DNA from: JBGOTP01 sp041476545
GTDB taxonomy: Bacteria; Acidobacteriota; Vicinamibacteria; Vicinamibacterales; CAVVIG01
Direction of reading: 5' to 3'
DNA length: 9,182 nt
Assembly (NCBI GenBank): GCA_041476545.1
Contig: JBGOTP010000207.1
Span: forward strand, 1-9,182
Part shown: piece after piece, positions 1 to 6,724 of the stretch
Position numbering within the stretch: position 1 is the stretch's first letter
Layout: every line of letters starts with the position of its first letter
Translations under genes and position numbers: made by a program
The notes under the pieces: generated by a model
The model's database searches: none
Told to the model about the DNA's origin: nothing
The model's input: only the letters and a program-made list of their open reading frames with translations

Positions 1-2
1 AT

Positions 3-74
3 CTTGACGCGCAGCGCGGGGAGACCAGGATGCCCAGCCCGAAACCTCCAGATATCGCTCCCAATGCGGCGTAG
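3..74 (+). pseudogene. Upstream in-frame segment of the NHL gene ending in TAG
   Basis: From the left edge this frame reads LDAQRGETRMPSPKPPDIA, then NAA and a TAG stop at 72-74, and continues in the same frame into IGNNV and the propeller gene. Members of this propeller family, as I remember them, carry a stretch like 'vfvLQRGE.P' with a proline-rich linker ahead of the 'WTQWD' blade, which this segment resembles. I infer that it belongs to the same gene and that the TAG is a nonsense mutation or a base error. The alternative is the tail of an unrelated upstream gene, or noncoding sequence; the ATG at 30 would give only a 14-residue peptide. Confidence 0.45.
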
Positions 75-86
75 ATCGGGAACAAC

Positions 87-923
87 GTGCTCAACGCCAC
101 CGAGCGCCGCGTCTGGCAGAACTGCCTCTACACCCTGGACGGCAACGGCAACGTCAAAGAGCGGTGGACGCAGTGGGATTACCTGTGCGCGGGATCGGAC
201 GGCCCGGGCCCTCATCGGCTGCGCATCAGCCCCTACGACCCCGAACATCGCGTGTGGCTCGTCAACGAAACCTTCCATCAGATCTACGTCTTCTCCAACG
301 ACGGCAGCAAGCTGCTGAAGACGCTGGGCGAGAAGAACGTTCCAGGAAGCGATGGCAAGCACTTCGCCAAGCCCCAGGACGTGGCGTTTCTGCCGGACGG
401 CAGGATTCTCGTGGCCGACGGCCTGGACAATCACCGGGTGATGATCCTCGACCGCGAGGGGAACTACATCTCGGAGTTCGGCGGCTCTGGCAAAGGGCCC
501 GGCCAGTTCACCGGCGTGCACGCGGTTGCGGTCGGACCTCAGGGCCGGATCTTCGCCCTCGATCGTTCAGGTAACCGGATCAACGTGTTCAGGACGACGG
601 CCGATCCGGCGAAGGTGGAATTTGTGGAGGCGTTTCCTGGCTTCTCGCTCCCGCTGGATCTCATCGTCAACCAAGACAGCCTCTGGGTGACCGACCTCAA
701 TCCGCTGCGTTTCACCAAGCTGGACTTCAAGGGCAACCACCTCTACACCTGGATGGTGCCGAGGGAGCTGCCGGACGGCTATCTCGAGGTGCACACGTTC
801 ACCGTCGACTCGAACGGGAATCTCTACGGCGGGGACAACCAGTACGGCCGCACGCAGAAGTTCGTGCCCAAGCGCGGCGCGGACCCGGCGCTGCTCATCA
901 GTCCACCGTGGGTGGCCCGCTAA
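87..923 (+). CDS. NHL-repeat beta-propeller protein, N-terminally broken or partial
   Basis: This frame encodes 278 residues of an NHL/six-bladed beta-propeller protein of the kind found as exported proteins in soil and marine bacteria, some annotated as peptidyl-alpha-hydroxyglycine amidating lyase-like. Function is unknown; such propellers usually bind ligands or act as lyases outside the cytoplasm. Repeat blades are visible at about residues 43-81 (ISPYDPEHRVWLVN...HQIYVFSNDG), 96-131 (PQDVAFLPDGRILVADG), 143-170 (HAVAVGPQGRIFALDRSGNR) and 237-262 (FTVDSNGNLYGGDNQYGRTQ). The GTG at 87 is only the first start codon after an in-frame TAG at 72-74, with a weak GGGA upstream, and no signal peptide follows. 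The same frame upstream of the TAG (from position 3) also reads like family sequence, so the true gene probably begins outside the window. The C-terminus (PPWVAR, TAA at 921-923) looks natural. The family call is fairly sure, the start is not. Confidence 0.8.
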   Translation: MLNATERRVWQNCLYTLDGNGNVKERWTQWDYLCAGSDGPGPHRLRISPYDPEHRVWLVNETFHQIYVFSNDGSKLLKTLGEKNVPGSDGKHFAKPQDVAFLPDGRILVADGLDNHRVMILDREGNYISEFGGSGKGPGQFTGVHAVAVGPQGRIFALDRSGNRINVFRTTADPAKVEFVEAFPGFSLPLDLIVNQDSLWVTDLNPLRFTKLDFKGNHLYTWMVPRELPDGYLEVHTFTVDSNGNLYGGDNQYGRTQKFVPKRGADPALLISPPWVAR

Positions 924-978
924 CGCGCCGGACCGCGACAGTGCCAAGCCTGCCTCTAGCCTCCGGGCTGAGCCTCAA

Positions 979-990
979 GTACAATGTACA
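979..990 (+). promoter_or_regulatory. Inverted-repeat operator over the -10 box of the toxin-antitoxin operon
   Basis: GTACA-A-TGTAC (979-989) is a perfect 5+1+5 inverted repeat. Inside it TACAAT (980-985) matches the sigma-70 -10 consensus TATAAT at five of six positions. Transcription would be expected to start about seven bases downstream, at roughly 991-994, where the antitoxin GTG lies, so the message may be leaderless. I see no clear -35 box 17 bases upstream. Phd/YefM antitoxins repress their own promoters by binding such palindromes, which is what an operator on the -10 box would allow. Confidence 0.55.
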
Positions 991-993
991 TTC

Positions 994-1245
994 GTGAAAC
1001 GCTACACCATCTCGCAGGCCCGGGAACGGCTCGCGGACGTGCTGAACGAAGCGGAACGGGCCGGGTCGGTCGTCATCGAACGGCGGGACGTCCAGTACGT
1101 CATCCGGGCCGAACGCAAGCCGCGGAAGCGGGTGTCCAGGCGTTCCGTCATCGAATCGCTGGACCCGGCGGTGAAGGCCGGTCAGTGGGAATGGAAGGCG
1201 GACGCGCGCGGCGCGCGGTTCAGCGGACGCCGACAGCAGTCGTGA
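994..1245 (+). CDS. Type II antitoxin, Phd/YefM family
   Basis: This is an 83-residue antitoxin that should bind and neutralise the PIN toxin encoded next to it and, with the toxin, repress its own promoter. The N-terminal half (residues 1-45) has the Phd/YefM DNA-binding fold pattern: TISQARERLADVLNEAE followed by the strand VVIERRDVQYVIRA. The C-terminal half is basic and then rich in W and D/A (SLDPAVKAGQWEWKAD), typical of the disordered toxin-binding tail. The GTG start at 994 places the family motif at the extreme N-terminus as expected; an ATG at 984 is in another frame. No Shine-Dalgarno sequence precedes the GTG, consistent with leaderless translation from the promoter at 980-985. 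The stop codon overlaps the toxin start. The family call is firm; the exact subfamily is not. Confidence 0.87.
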   Translation: MKRYTISQARERLADVLNEAERAGSVVIERRDVQYVIRAERKPRKRVSRRSVIESLDPAVKAGQWEWKADARGARFSGRRQQS

Positions 1246-1610
1246 TTCTCCTCGACACGAACGCCCTCATCTGGCTGGAACAGGGTCATCGGCGGACGCG
1301 CGTGCTGGCCGGCGAGAAGAAGCGGCCGTACATCTCTCCCGCAAGCCTGCTCGAGCTGCAATTCCTGGCGGAGGCGGGCCGGATTCAGTTGCGGAGTTGC
1401 GGCGTGGCCGATCTCGCGCACCATCATCTCTGGCTGCTCGACGACCCGCCGGCCGCCGCCTGGTTCGACAACGCACTCGACCTGAGCTGGACGCGCGATC
1501 CGTTCGATCGCCTGCTCGTCGCCCACGCACGGCTCCGGGGCTGGCGGCTCGCGACGGCGGACGCGACGCTTCTCGGACGCATGCCCGAGCGCGAGCGCCT
1601 CGCGATCTGA
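1242..1610 (+). CDS. PIN-domain toxin (VapC-like ribonuclease)
   Basis: The 122-residue product is a PIN-domain endoribonuclease, the toxin of the type II pair; such proteins cleave tRNA, rRNA or mRNA with Mg2+ or Mn2+ when the antitoxin is lost. The acidic quartet is complete: D5 in LLDTNALIW, E38 in SPASLLELQ, D86 and D89 in TRDPFDRLLVAHA, and D107 in LATADATLL. The length is normal for the family. I chose GTG at 1242 because it overlaps the antitoxin TGA (GTGA at 1242-1245) and puts the first catalytic aspartate at residue 5, as in relatives; the open frame runs further upstream, but that portion lies opposite the antitoxin frame and has no PIN features. Coupled translation through the overlap would keep toxin output tied to antitoxin. 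It looks intact and active. Confidence 0.9.
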   Translation: MILLDTNALIWLEQGHRRTRVLAGEKKRPYISPASLLELQFLAEAGRIQLRSCGVADLAHHHLWLLDDPPAAAWFDNALDLSWTRDPFDRLLVAHARLRGWRLATADATLLGRMPERERLAI

Positions 1611-1656
1611 GCTGGGTCGTCGATGCCCCCAACATCCTATTGGTTGAGGCGACAAA

Positions 1657-1662
1657 GGGGAG
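1657..1662 (+). promoter_or_regulatory. Shine-Dalgarno site fixing the GTG start at 1669
   Basis: GGGGAG lies six bases ahead of the GTG at 1669 and supports that start for the peptidase gene, which is otherwise chosen because a hydrophobic signal sequence follows directly. Confidence 0.6.
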
Positions 1663-1668
1663 AGTAAC

Positions 1669-3231
1669 GTGACGACATCGCAAACCGGCGTGTTCCTGGC
1701 GTTGGTGGCATTCGCGGTCCTGCTTGCAGATCCTGTCGTGTCTCATGCTCAGCGAGATCCTGGACCAAAGGTGGAAAAGACCTATGGCAATGGGCTGCCA
1801 CGAGACGGCGACAGACTGATCTTTGCCGACAACCAATACCCGGTGTGGCCGCTGACCCCCGAACAGAAGGTGTACGCCAGCATCGATGGCGCTCGGATGA
1901 AGCGGCAGGTGATCGACCTCGCTCAGATTTCCCTCCGCTATCGTGATGCCGGGCACAAGTGGTGGGGCCGTTTCCCTGGCACCATCGCGGACCGCGAAGG
2001 CATGTCGTATATGACCAAAGCCTTCGAGGCCCTCGGGCTCGAGGTCGAGCACGTCCCCTACGTGCTGCCCAACGATTGGAGGCCGACCGATTGGGCTGCG
2101 AGCTATAAGACCGCTGGCGGATCGACGATCGAACTGACAACGGCGTTCCCCGTCTCCGGCACCAAGGCCACCGGGCCTCAGGGCATCACCGCGGAGGTGG
2201 TCTGGGTCGGCATCGGCGCAGGGGCCGACTTCATCGGTAGAGACGTGAAAGGTAAAGCGGTCGTCATCTACAGCGTGTTCGTCCCTGGAGGGCGGAGCCA
2301 TTCGGCCAGCGATCGCGCGGGTCTCTTCAATGCCAACGCGAGGGCAGTCCAATTGGGAGCGGCGATGGTGGTGAATGTAATGGGAGTTCCCGGGAATGGC
2401 CAGTTTCAGCCTGAGGGTGGTTTGCGCGAGGTTCCTCAGTTCACATTGAGCATGGACGAAGGCTTCGCGCTGAGAGACCGGCTTGATCACGGCGACAAAG
2501 TCCAATTGAGCGTCCGGCTCGACGTGCCGGAACTCCGCAATATTGCCACCGAGTACACAATCGCCACCCTCCCAGGGCGGTCAGACGAGCAGATCGTCGT
2601 CATGACGCACACCGACGGATACTTTCAGGCGGCGATGGATAACGCCGCAGGCATGGCCAGCGCGCTCGAACTCGCGAGATTCTACGCGCAAAAACCTCTG
2701 CAAGACCGGCCGCGCACGATGACGTTCATTCAATTTCCCGACCACCACCACGGAGAAGTCGCCCGCAGTCGGAGGGGCGTCGGCATCGACGCCATCTATC
2801 CCTGGGACAAGGTCGCCGTGAAGTTAACCATGGAGCATCCGTCCCAGACGCTGCTGTACATGTATAACGACAGCCTCACGCCAACCAATGCCATCGGCGC
2901 GTTCCGTTGGAACGCGCTCGGCAGTCCCGAATTCGAGCAGATGGTGTTCGATAGCCTTCGTGAGTTCGGCGTGTCCGTCTATGCGGAGGAGGACGGGCCC
3001 AAGAACGGTAACTACGCGCCATCCTTCCACATCATCGATCACGTGATTTACCACACCTCGCTCGATGTGCCAGACCTTGTGCCCGCGAGCGGCCTGGAGC
3101 GCACCACCCGCGCATTCGCCGCAGTACTCGATCGGGCCAACGGGATGACGATGTCGCAATTGCGCGGGCCGAGCTTTCCGCCCAGGGCCGGGTCCGGCGC
3201 TCTCACGGGGACACAATCGCTGAAGAAGTAG
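1669..3231 (+). CDS. Exported M28-family metallopeptidase with PA domain
   Basis: The 520-residue product resembles PA-domain-containing M28 aminopeptidases/carboxypeptidases, zinc exopeptidases outside the cytoplasm. Residues 8-27 form a hydrophobic signal segment ending SHA|QRD; the n-region lacks K or R, which is unusual. A protease-associated domain spans about 165-285 (KGKAVVIYS at 194-202, then the GLFNANARAVQLGAAMVV stretch). The peptidase core follows: H314 and D316 in MTHTDG, bridging D324 in MDNAAG, E389 in MEHP where relatives have D or E, and H462 in YHTSLDVPD. The canonical catalytic Glu-Glu pair is not present; the equivalent place reads FPDHHHGE (356-363), so E363 or a histidine would have to serve. 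The enzyme could be a divergent active peptidase or a non-catalytic homologue. Two small membrane proteins follow 24 bases downstream on the same strand, suggesting an operon. The family call is good; substrate is unknown. Confidence 0.82.
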   Translation: MTTSQTGVFLALVAFAVLLADPVVSHAQRDPGPKVEKTYGNGLPRDGDRLIFADNQYPVWPLTPEQKVYASIDGARMKRQVIDLAQISLRYRDAGHKWWGRFPGTIADREGMSYMTKAFEALGLEVEHVPYVLPNDWRPTDWAASYKTAGGSTIELTTAFPVSGTKATGPQGITAEVVWVGIGAGADFIGRDVKGKAVVIYSVFVPGGRSHSASDRAGLFNANARAVQLGAAMVVNVMGVPGNGQFQPEGGLREVPQFTLSMDEGFALRDRLDHGDKVQLSVRLDVPELRNIATEYTIATLPGRSDEQIVVMTHTDGYFQAAMDNAAGMASALELARFYAQKPLQDRPRTMTFIQFPDHHHGEVARSRRGVGIDAIYPWDKVAVKLTMEHPSQTLLYMYNDSLTPTNAIGAFRWNALGSPEFEQMVFDSLREFGVSVYAEEDGPKNGNYAPSFHIIDHVIYHTSLDVPDLVPASGLERTTRAFAAVLDRANGMTMSQLRGPSFPPRAGSGALTGTQSLKK

Positions 3232-3255
3232 CGACGTGCTCCCAGGCTCTGAACC

Positions 3256-3796
3256 ATGGACCCCTTGTTCCTCCGGCTCGAGGCGACGCCATTCAGCGTG
3301 TGGATCCGTGAGTCGACGTCCGTGTGGGCGTACCCGGCCATTCTCTCGGCCCATGCGATCGGCATGGGACTCGCGGCGGGCGTGAACGCCGCGATCGCCC
3401 TGCACCTCCTCGGCGTAGGTTCTGGCATCCCCACGCGGGAAATGAGGCGCTTTGTCCCGGTGATGTGGCTTGGCTTCTGGCTGAACGCCGCATCCGGTGT
3501 GATGCTGTTGATCGCCTATCCCACGAAGGCGTTCACCAACCCCGTCTTCTATCTCAAGATCTCGCTCATTGCGCTTGCGATGTGGACGTTCGTGGTGATC
3601 AACCGCCGGATCTTCCGCGCGGCCACGCCGCATGTGGGGTCCGGCGTCGGCCCGACCGCGGGTCCGATTCGTGAACACGATGGGACGTCCCGGGTTGAGG
3701 CTCCTCGCGATCGCCTCACTGGTGTGGTGGGCCGCAGCCATCACGGCAGGCCGCCTGCTCGCCTACACATACGCTCGTCTGCTGGCCACCTGGTAA
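3256..3796 (+). CDS. Four-helix membrane protein, DUF6644-like, frameshifted
   Basis: This gene encodes a small integral membrane protein of unknown function, probably of the DUF6644 type. Helices are visible at about residues 26-52 (with H33 in SAHAIGMG), 66-88 and 98-117. As written, the frame from ATG 3256 runs to a stop at 3829-3831, with an implausible R/H-rich tail that overlaps the next gene. The fourth helix lies in the +1 frame: SLVWWAAAITAGRLLAYTY, ending at TAA 3794-3796. It matches the last helix of the next gene (SVIIAGRLLTFYR). Removing one G from the GGGG run at 3636-3639 joins the frames, giving 179 residues against 183 in the neighbour. The end given here is for the corrected frame. 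It lies seven bases ahead of its paralogue and 24 bases after the peptidase, so the three are probably co-transcribed. Whether the shift is a mutation or a base-call error cannot be told from this sequence. Confidence 0.72.
3636..3639 (+). other. Probable frameshift site (GGGG run)
   Basis: Reading CAT GTG GGG TCC gives the abnormal tail, while reading CAT GTG GGT CCG leads into PASARPRVRFVNTMG and then the missing fourth helix. One extra G here explains the frame change most simply. Other positions between about 3625 and 3680 would also work, since this loop is poorly conserved. Confidence 0.5.
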
Positions 3797-3803
3797 CGTC
3801 TGC

Positions 3804-4355
3804 ATGGTCAACTTTCAGATGTGGCTCGTGACGACCTTCGCAAGCGCGAAGCCGGTTGCGGCATTCATGCACACGAAATGGGGCTGGCCGGCCGCCGAGA
3901 GCGTTCATTTCATCGGACTGTCACTCCTCGTCGGCACGATCTCGCTATTCGACCTGCGTCTGCTCGGGATCGCCCAGCGCATACCGATCCGCGCGTTGCA
4001 TCGTCTGGTGCCATGGGCCCTGCTCGGATATGGGCTGACGGCGCTCAGTGGCTCCCTGTTCCTGATGACCGAACCCGATCAGTACGTCTACAATCCGGCC
4101 TTCCACTTCAAAATGCTCTTCATGGGCGTCGCCGGACTCAATGCCACGGCCTTCTATCTGACGTCCTATCACCGAACGACCATGCCCGGAGCGTCGGACG
4201 TGGCGCCGCGATCGGCACAGTTCATCGCCGCCGCTTCTCTGTTTCTCTGGATCTCGGTCATCATCGCCGGCCGGCTGTTGACGTTCTACCGGCCTTTTCC
4301 CTGCGGACCGGAAGGACCAGGCTTTCTCGCCGAGTGCCTCCCCGGCATGTGGTGA
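3804..4355 (+). CDS. Four-helix membrane protein, DUF6644-like (paralogue of upstream gene)
   Basis: The 183-residue product has four predicted membrane helices at about residues 29-55, 66-88, 100-120 and 138-160. It is plainly related to the gene just upstream: shared features are a histidine in the first helix (SVHFIGL, H35), the block LRLLGIAQRIP followed by an R-x-x-P turn, an SG pair in the second helix, the loop motif NPAFHFK (NPVFYLK in the partner), and the AGRLL ending. Function is unknown; the conserved helix-1 histidine could bind a metal or haem, but nothing here proves it. The C-terminal tail beyond the last helix (PFPCGPEGPGFLAECLPGMW) is longer than in the partner and has two cysteines. 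A shared heterodimer or tandem pair is a reasonable inference from adjacency and equal length. ATG 3804 is the only sensible start ahead of helix 1. Confidence 0.8.
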   Translation: MVNFQMWLVTTFASAKPVAAFMHTKWGWPAAESVHFIGLSLLVGTISLFDLRLLGIAQRIPIRALHRLVPWALLGYGLTALSGSLFLMTEPDQYVYNPAFHFKMLFMGVAGLNATAFYLTSYHRTTMPGASDVAPRSAQFIAAASLFLWISVIIAGRLLTFYRPFPCGPEGPGFLAECLPGMW

Positions 4356-4389
4356 CACGCGGAATTACCTGGTAACCTGCCAACGAAGG

Positions 4390-5667
4390 TCATGTCATCG
4401 TCGGAACGAGCCGCTGAAGAACGGGCGTCGTTGCCACAGTCGTTATGAGGGCCATCAGCACGAGCATCGTGAAGAGCGTCGGCGAAATAATCCCGAGGTC
4501 GAGGCCGACGTTGAGGACGATCAACTCCATCAGTCCGCGCGTGTTCATCAGGACGCCAAGCCCCGCGGCGCGGTGCCAGTCCAATCCGCTGATTCTGGCG
4601 CCCGCGACGGCTCCCCCGAACTTTCCCACCGTCGCCGTCACCACAATCAATGCGCAGGCCGACCACTCGTAGAGACCCGACACCAGGCCAATCTGCGTTC
4701 GCAGGCCCGTGAACGCAAAGAAGGCCGGCAGGAGCAACATCATCACCGGCCGTCCGAGGCGGCGCTTCAGGACGACCGCAACGGTGGAGTCGCACGGAAT
4801 GACCAGGCCGGCGAGAAACGCGCCGAAGATCGCGTGCACGCCGATGACTTCCGTCGTCAGCGCCGACATCAGCAGCAGGATGAGGGCGAGGGCCACCCCA
4901 GTTCGCGTCGACTGAGCCGCATCCGGCAGCGGACGAGCACCGACCACCGGTGGACGACCACCATTGGATAGCCGAACGAACATCGGCCGCACCACCGCGA
5001 GCATCAGCGCGATGAAGCCCGCGGTGAGCAAGGCCACCAGGATCGCGCTGCCACCCGACGTATGCACCACTCCCACGACGAACGCCAACAGGCACCAGGC
5101 GGTGACGTCTCCAATGGCCGCACAGGCGAGCGCCAGGACTCCCAATGACGACGTGGCCATGCCCAGATCTTCAAGGATGCGCGCCAATACCGGGAACGCG
5201 GTGATCGACATCGCAACACCGAGGAACAACGCAAAGTGGACAAACGGCACGTCGCTCGTCGAGAAACGGGGATAGAGGTAGAAAGCCAGAGCCGATCCAA
5301 GAACGAACGGCAACAGCATGCTGGCCTGGGCCGTGACCACCGTCGTGCGGATTTGCCCTCGCAACAGATCGGGGTTCAGGTCGAGTCCGACGACGAACAT
5401 GTAAAGGACGACGCCCAGTTGCGCCATCGCCCCCAGGGGGAGCACAACTTCCGGCGGCAGAAGATATAGAAATGTCTGTGGAGCGACCCGGCCGAGAAGT
5501 GACGGGCCGATGAGGATGCCGCCAAGGATCTCACCGATCACGGGAGGCTGTCCGGCGAATCGGAACATCCGGCCGAGAAGCCGGCCGACGATGACAACGG
5601 TCGCGAGCGCGAGGGGAAGGTGCCAGAGCAGGTCGGTCGCGCCGCCGAATCCGGCGCCGAAGTTCAT
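4390..5667 (-). CDS. CPA2-family cation/proton antiporter
   Basis: The 425-residue product is a Na_H_Exchanger-domain (CPA2) inner-membrane antiporter that would swap K+ or Na+ for H+. It has about a dozen hydrophobic helices and no C-terminal TrkA-N or TrkA-C domain, so it lacks the nucleotide-regulated tail of KefB/KefC. Typical signatures are the helix-2 PPVIGEILGGILIGPS (41-56), SITAFPVLARIL (154-165), AIGDVTAW (184-191), the GVHAIFGAFLAGL block (276-288), GKFGG (348-352) and GVLMNTRGLMELIVLNVG (371-388). The ion-binding pair that is Asp-Asp in NapA/NhaA is G186-D187 here, a single carboxylate as in the ND-type plant CHX and related proteins. The ATG at 5667 overlaps the upstream hydrolase stop as ATGA, and no Shine-Dalgarno sequence precedes it, so translation is likely coupled. 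The open frame extends beyond 5667 but that part is opposite the hydrolase gene and not antiporter-like. It converges on the plus-strand genes with a 34-base gap. Confidence 0.92.
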   Translation of the reverse strand: MNFGAGFGGATDLLWHLPLALATVVIVGRLLGRMFRFAGQPPVIGEILGGILIGPSLLGRVAPQTFLYLLPPEVVLPLGAMAQLGVVLYMFVVGLDLNPDLLRGQIRTTVVTAQASMLLPFVLGSALAFYLYPRFSTSDVPFVHFALFLGVAMSITAFPVLARILEDLGMATSSLGVLALACAAIGDVTAWCLLAFVVGVVHTSGGSAILVALLTAGFIALMLAVVRPMFVRLSNGGRPPVVGARPLPDAAQSTRTGVALALILLLMSALTTEVIGVHAIFGAFLAGLVIPCDSTVAVVLKRRLGRPVMMLLLPAFFAFTGLRTQIGLVSGLYEWSACALIVVTATVGKFGGAVAGARISGLDWHRAAGLGVLMNTRGLMELIVLNVGLDLGIISPTLFTMLVLMALITTVATTPVLQRLVPTMT

Positions 5668-6713
5668 GGGGCCGAGGGCGCGTACGTCTTCGCAACGCTG
5701 GTGCGGCTGTTCACGACGCGAAAGCTTCCATCGTTGTTCGCGCTCAGCTTGATCCAGTTGCCGTCGGAGGCCTCGTCCGTGTTGGCGATGAACGCGTCTA
5801 GCGAGTTTCCTGCGCCCGCGTTTTGAGACGCGTGCAATTGCCAGAGATCCTCTACGCCGTGAGGTCCGCGAAGGGTTTTGAGCGCGTCCGGCGAACCGCC
5901 CTTGAGCACACCGTTGTTCATGATGGCGACGCGGGGCCGCAGCGCCGCGTACACGGCCGGCAGGTTCGAATCGTAGTCGCCGTGGTGGGCGACCAGATAC
6001 ACGGACACGCGACCCAGCAGATTCCGCGGGCACACGAGCGTGGCCAGCGTGTTGCCGCTGAGATCACCCAGATCGAGAAAGCGGAACGAGCCGAGCTGCA
6101 GCATCACTCCTACGGAACGATAGTTTTCGGTGCCATCCGGCGGCTGATCCTCGACCGTCGCGCACGCCTCGTTCCCTTGACCGGCGCCTGCCAACGGCTT
6201 CGGGAGGACTGTTCCGCCCGCACTCACGACGTCGGCGTCGACGCCCTTCAGAGGCAACCGGTCTCCGGCTTGCGCCTGCAGGTGATGACCCTGGCTACGT
6301 ACAGCCTCGTAGCTGCCAAACGCCCGCACGGTCATGCGGTCTGTCCCGTAGGGCGTGCCGAGCGGCGCGCCGTAGTCGATGAAGGTGCCGATCGGGATCC
6401 GGGATGCGAGTTCGGGCACGCCGCCCGCATGATCGGGATGAAAGTGCGTGATGAGCAGGTAGTCGATCCGATCGATGCCGGCGTCGTGAACGGCCGCCAT
6501 GATCCGATCCGGATCGCGCCCCTCGCGTCCGGCATAGCCTGTGTCGATCAACATCGATTCTCCGGCCGGCGTCACGACAAGGGTCGACTCGCCGCCTTCA
6601 ACATCGATGAAATAGATCTCGAGCGTTCTGGCGGCGAGCGTGGACGCTGCAAGCGCCAGGCTCAACAAGACGGCCACAACGGCGCGACTCATCACGCGCG
6701 GCCTCGCAGGCAC
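5664..6713 (-). CDS. Secreted metallo-beta-lactamase-fold hydrolase (ComEC/Rec2 C-terminal-like)
   Basis: The 349-residue product is an exported MBL-fold metalloenzyme resembling the hydrolase domain of ComEC. Residues 1-28 form a signal peptide (basic start, AVVAVLLSLALAASTLAA core). The metal-binding motif THFHPDHAGG gives H90, H92, D94 and H95; D57 in LIDTG, the LDLGDLSG block (D215/D217) and AHHGD (H243/H244) supply the remaining positions. Relatives act on phosphodiesters, nucleic acids or other esters; the substrate here is unknown. I chose GTG 6713 because GAGGTG at 6724-6719 sits five bases upstream and contains the cupin TGA; ATG 6692 (residue 8) is an alternative with GAGG nine bases ahead and would also leave a good signal peptide. 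The stop overlaps the antiporter ATG. The C-terminus has a tail (DGNWIKLSANNDGSF) seen in other secreted members and may form a small beta domain. Confidence 0.88.
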   Translation of the reverse strand: MPARPRVMSRAVVAVLLSLALAASTLAARTLEIYFIDVEGGESTLVVTPAGESMLIDTGYAGREGRDPDRIMAAVHDAGIDRIDYLLITHFHPDHAGGVPELASRIPIGTFIDYGAPLGTPYGTDRMTVRAFGSYEAVRSQGHHLQAQAGDRLPLKGVDADVVSAGGTVLPKPLAGAGQGNEACATVEDQPPDGTENYRSVGVMLQLGSFRFLDLGDLSGNTLATLVCPRNLLGRVSVYLVAHHGDYDSNLPAVYAALRPRVAIMNNGVLKGGSPDALKTLRGPHGVEDLWQLHASQNAGAGNSLDAFIANTDEASDGNWIKLSANNDGSFRVVNSRTSVAKTYAPSAP

Positions 6714-6718
6714 CGGTA

Positions 6719-6724
6719 CACCTC
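6719..6724 (-). promoter_or_regulatory. Shine-Dalgarno site overlapping the cupin stop codon
   Basis: GAGGTG on the minus strand begins inside the cupin TGA (6725-6723) and ends five bases before the GTG at 6713. It favours the longer hydrolase start and suggests that ribosomes finishing the cupin re-initiate on the hydrolase. Confidence 0.55.

Noticed and set aside
958..969. AGCC-TCCG-GGCT stem after the NHL gene as a terminator
   Set aside because: Only four base pairs and no following T-run.
984..1241. Longer toxin frame beginning at ATG 984
   Set aside because: The extra 86 residues are opposite-phase translation of the antitoxin; the PIN motif starts at 1242 with the usual stop-start overlap.
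1267..2505. Minus-strand open frame of about 412 codons opposite the toxin and peptidase genes
   Set aside because: Composition is R/A/H-rich without recognisable domains, and both genes on the plus strand have clear family motifs; it is a shadow caused by high GC.
2824..3744. Minus-strand open frame of about 306 codons across the peptidase end and first membrane gene
   Set aside because: No domain or signal, biased R/G/H composition, and it spans an intergenic gap between supported genes.
4365..4375. TTACC-T-GGTAA inverted repeat between convergent genes as a terminator
   Set aside because: Stem of five with a one-base loop is too small and AT-rich, and there is no T-run; it may be chance.
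5487..5590. Two copies of GGCCGAGAAG as a repeat element
   Set aside because: Both encode LLGR in separate helices of the antiporter with the same favoured codons; only ten bases are shared.
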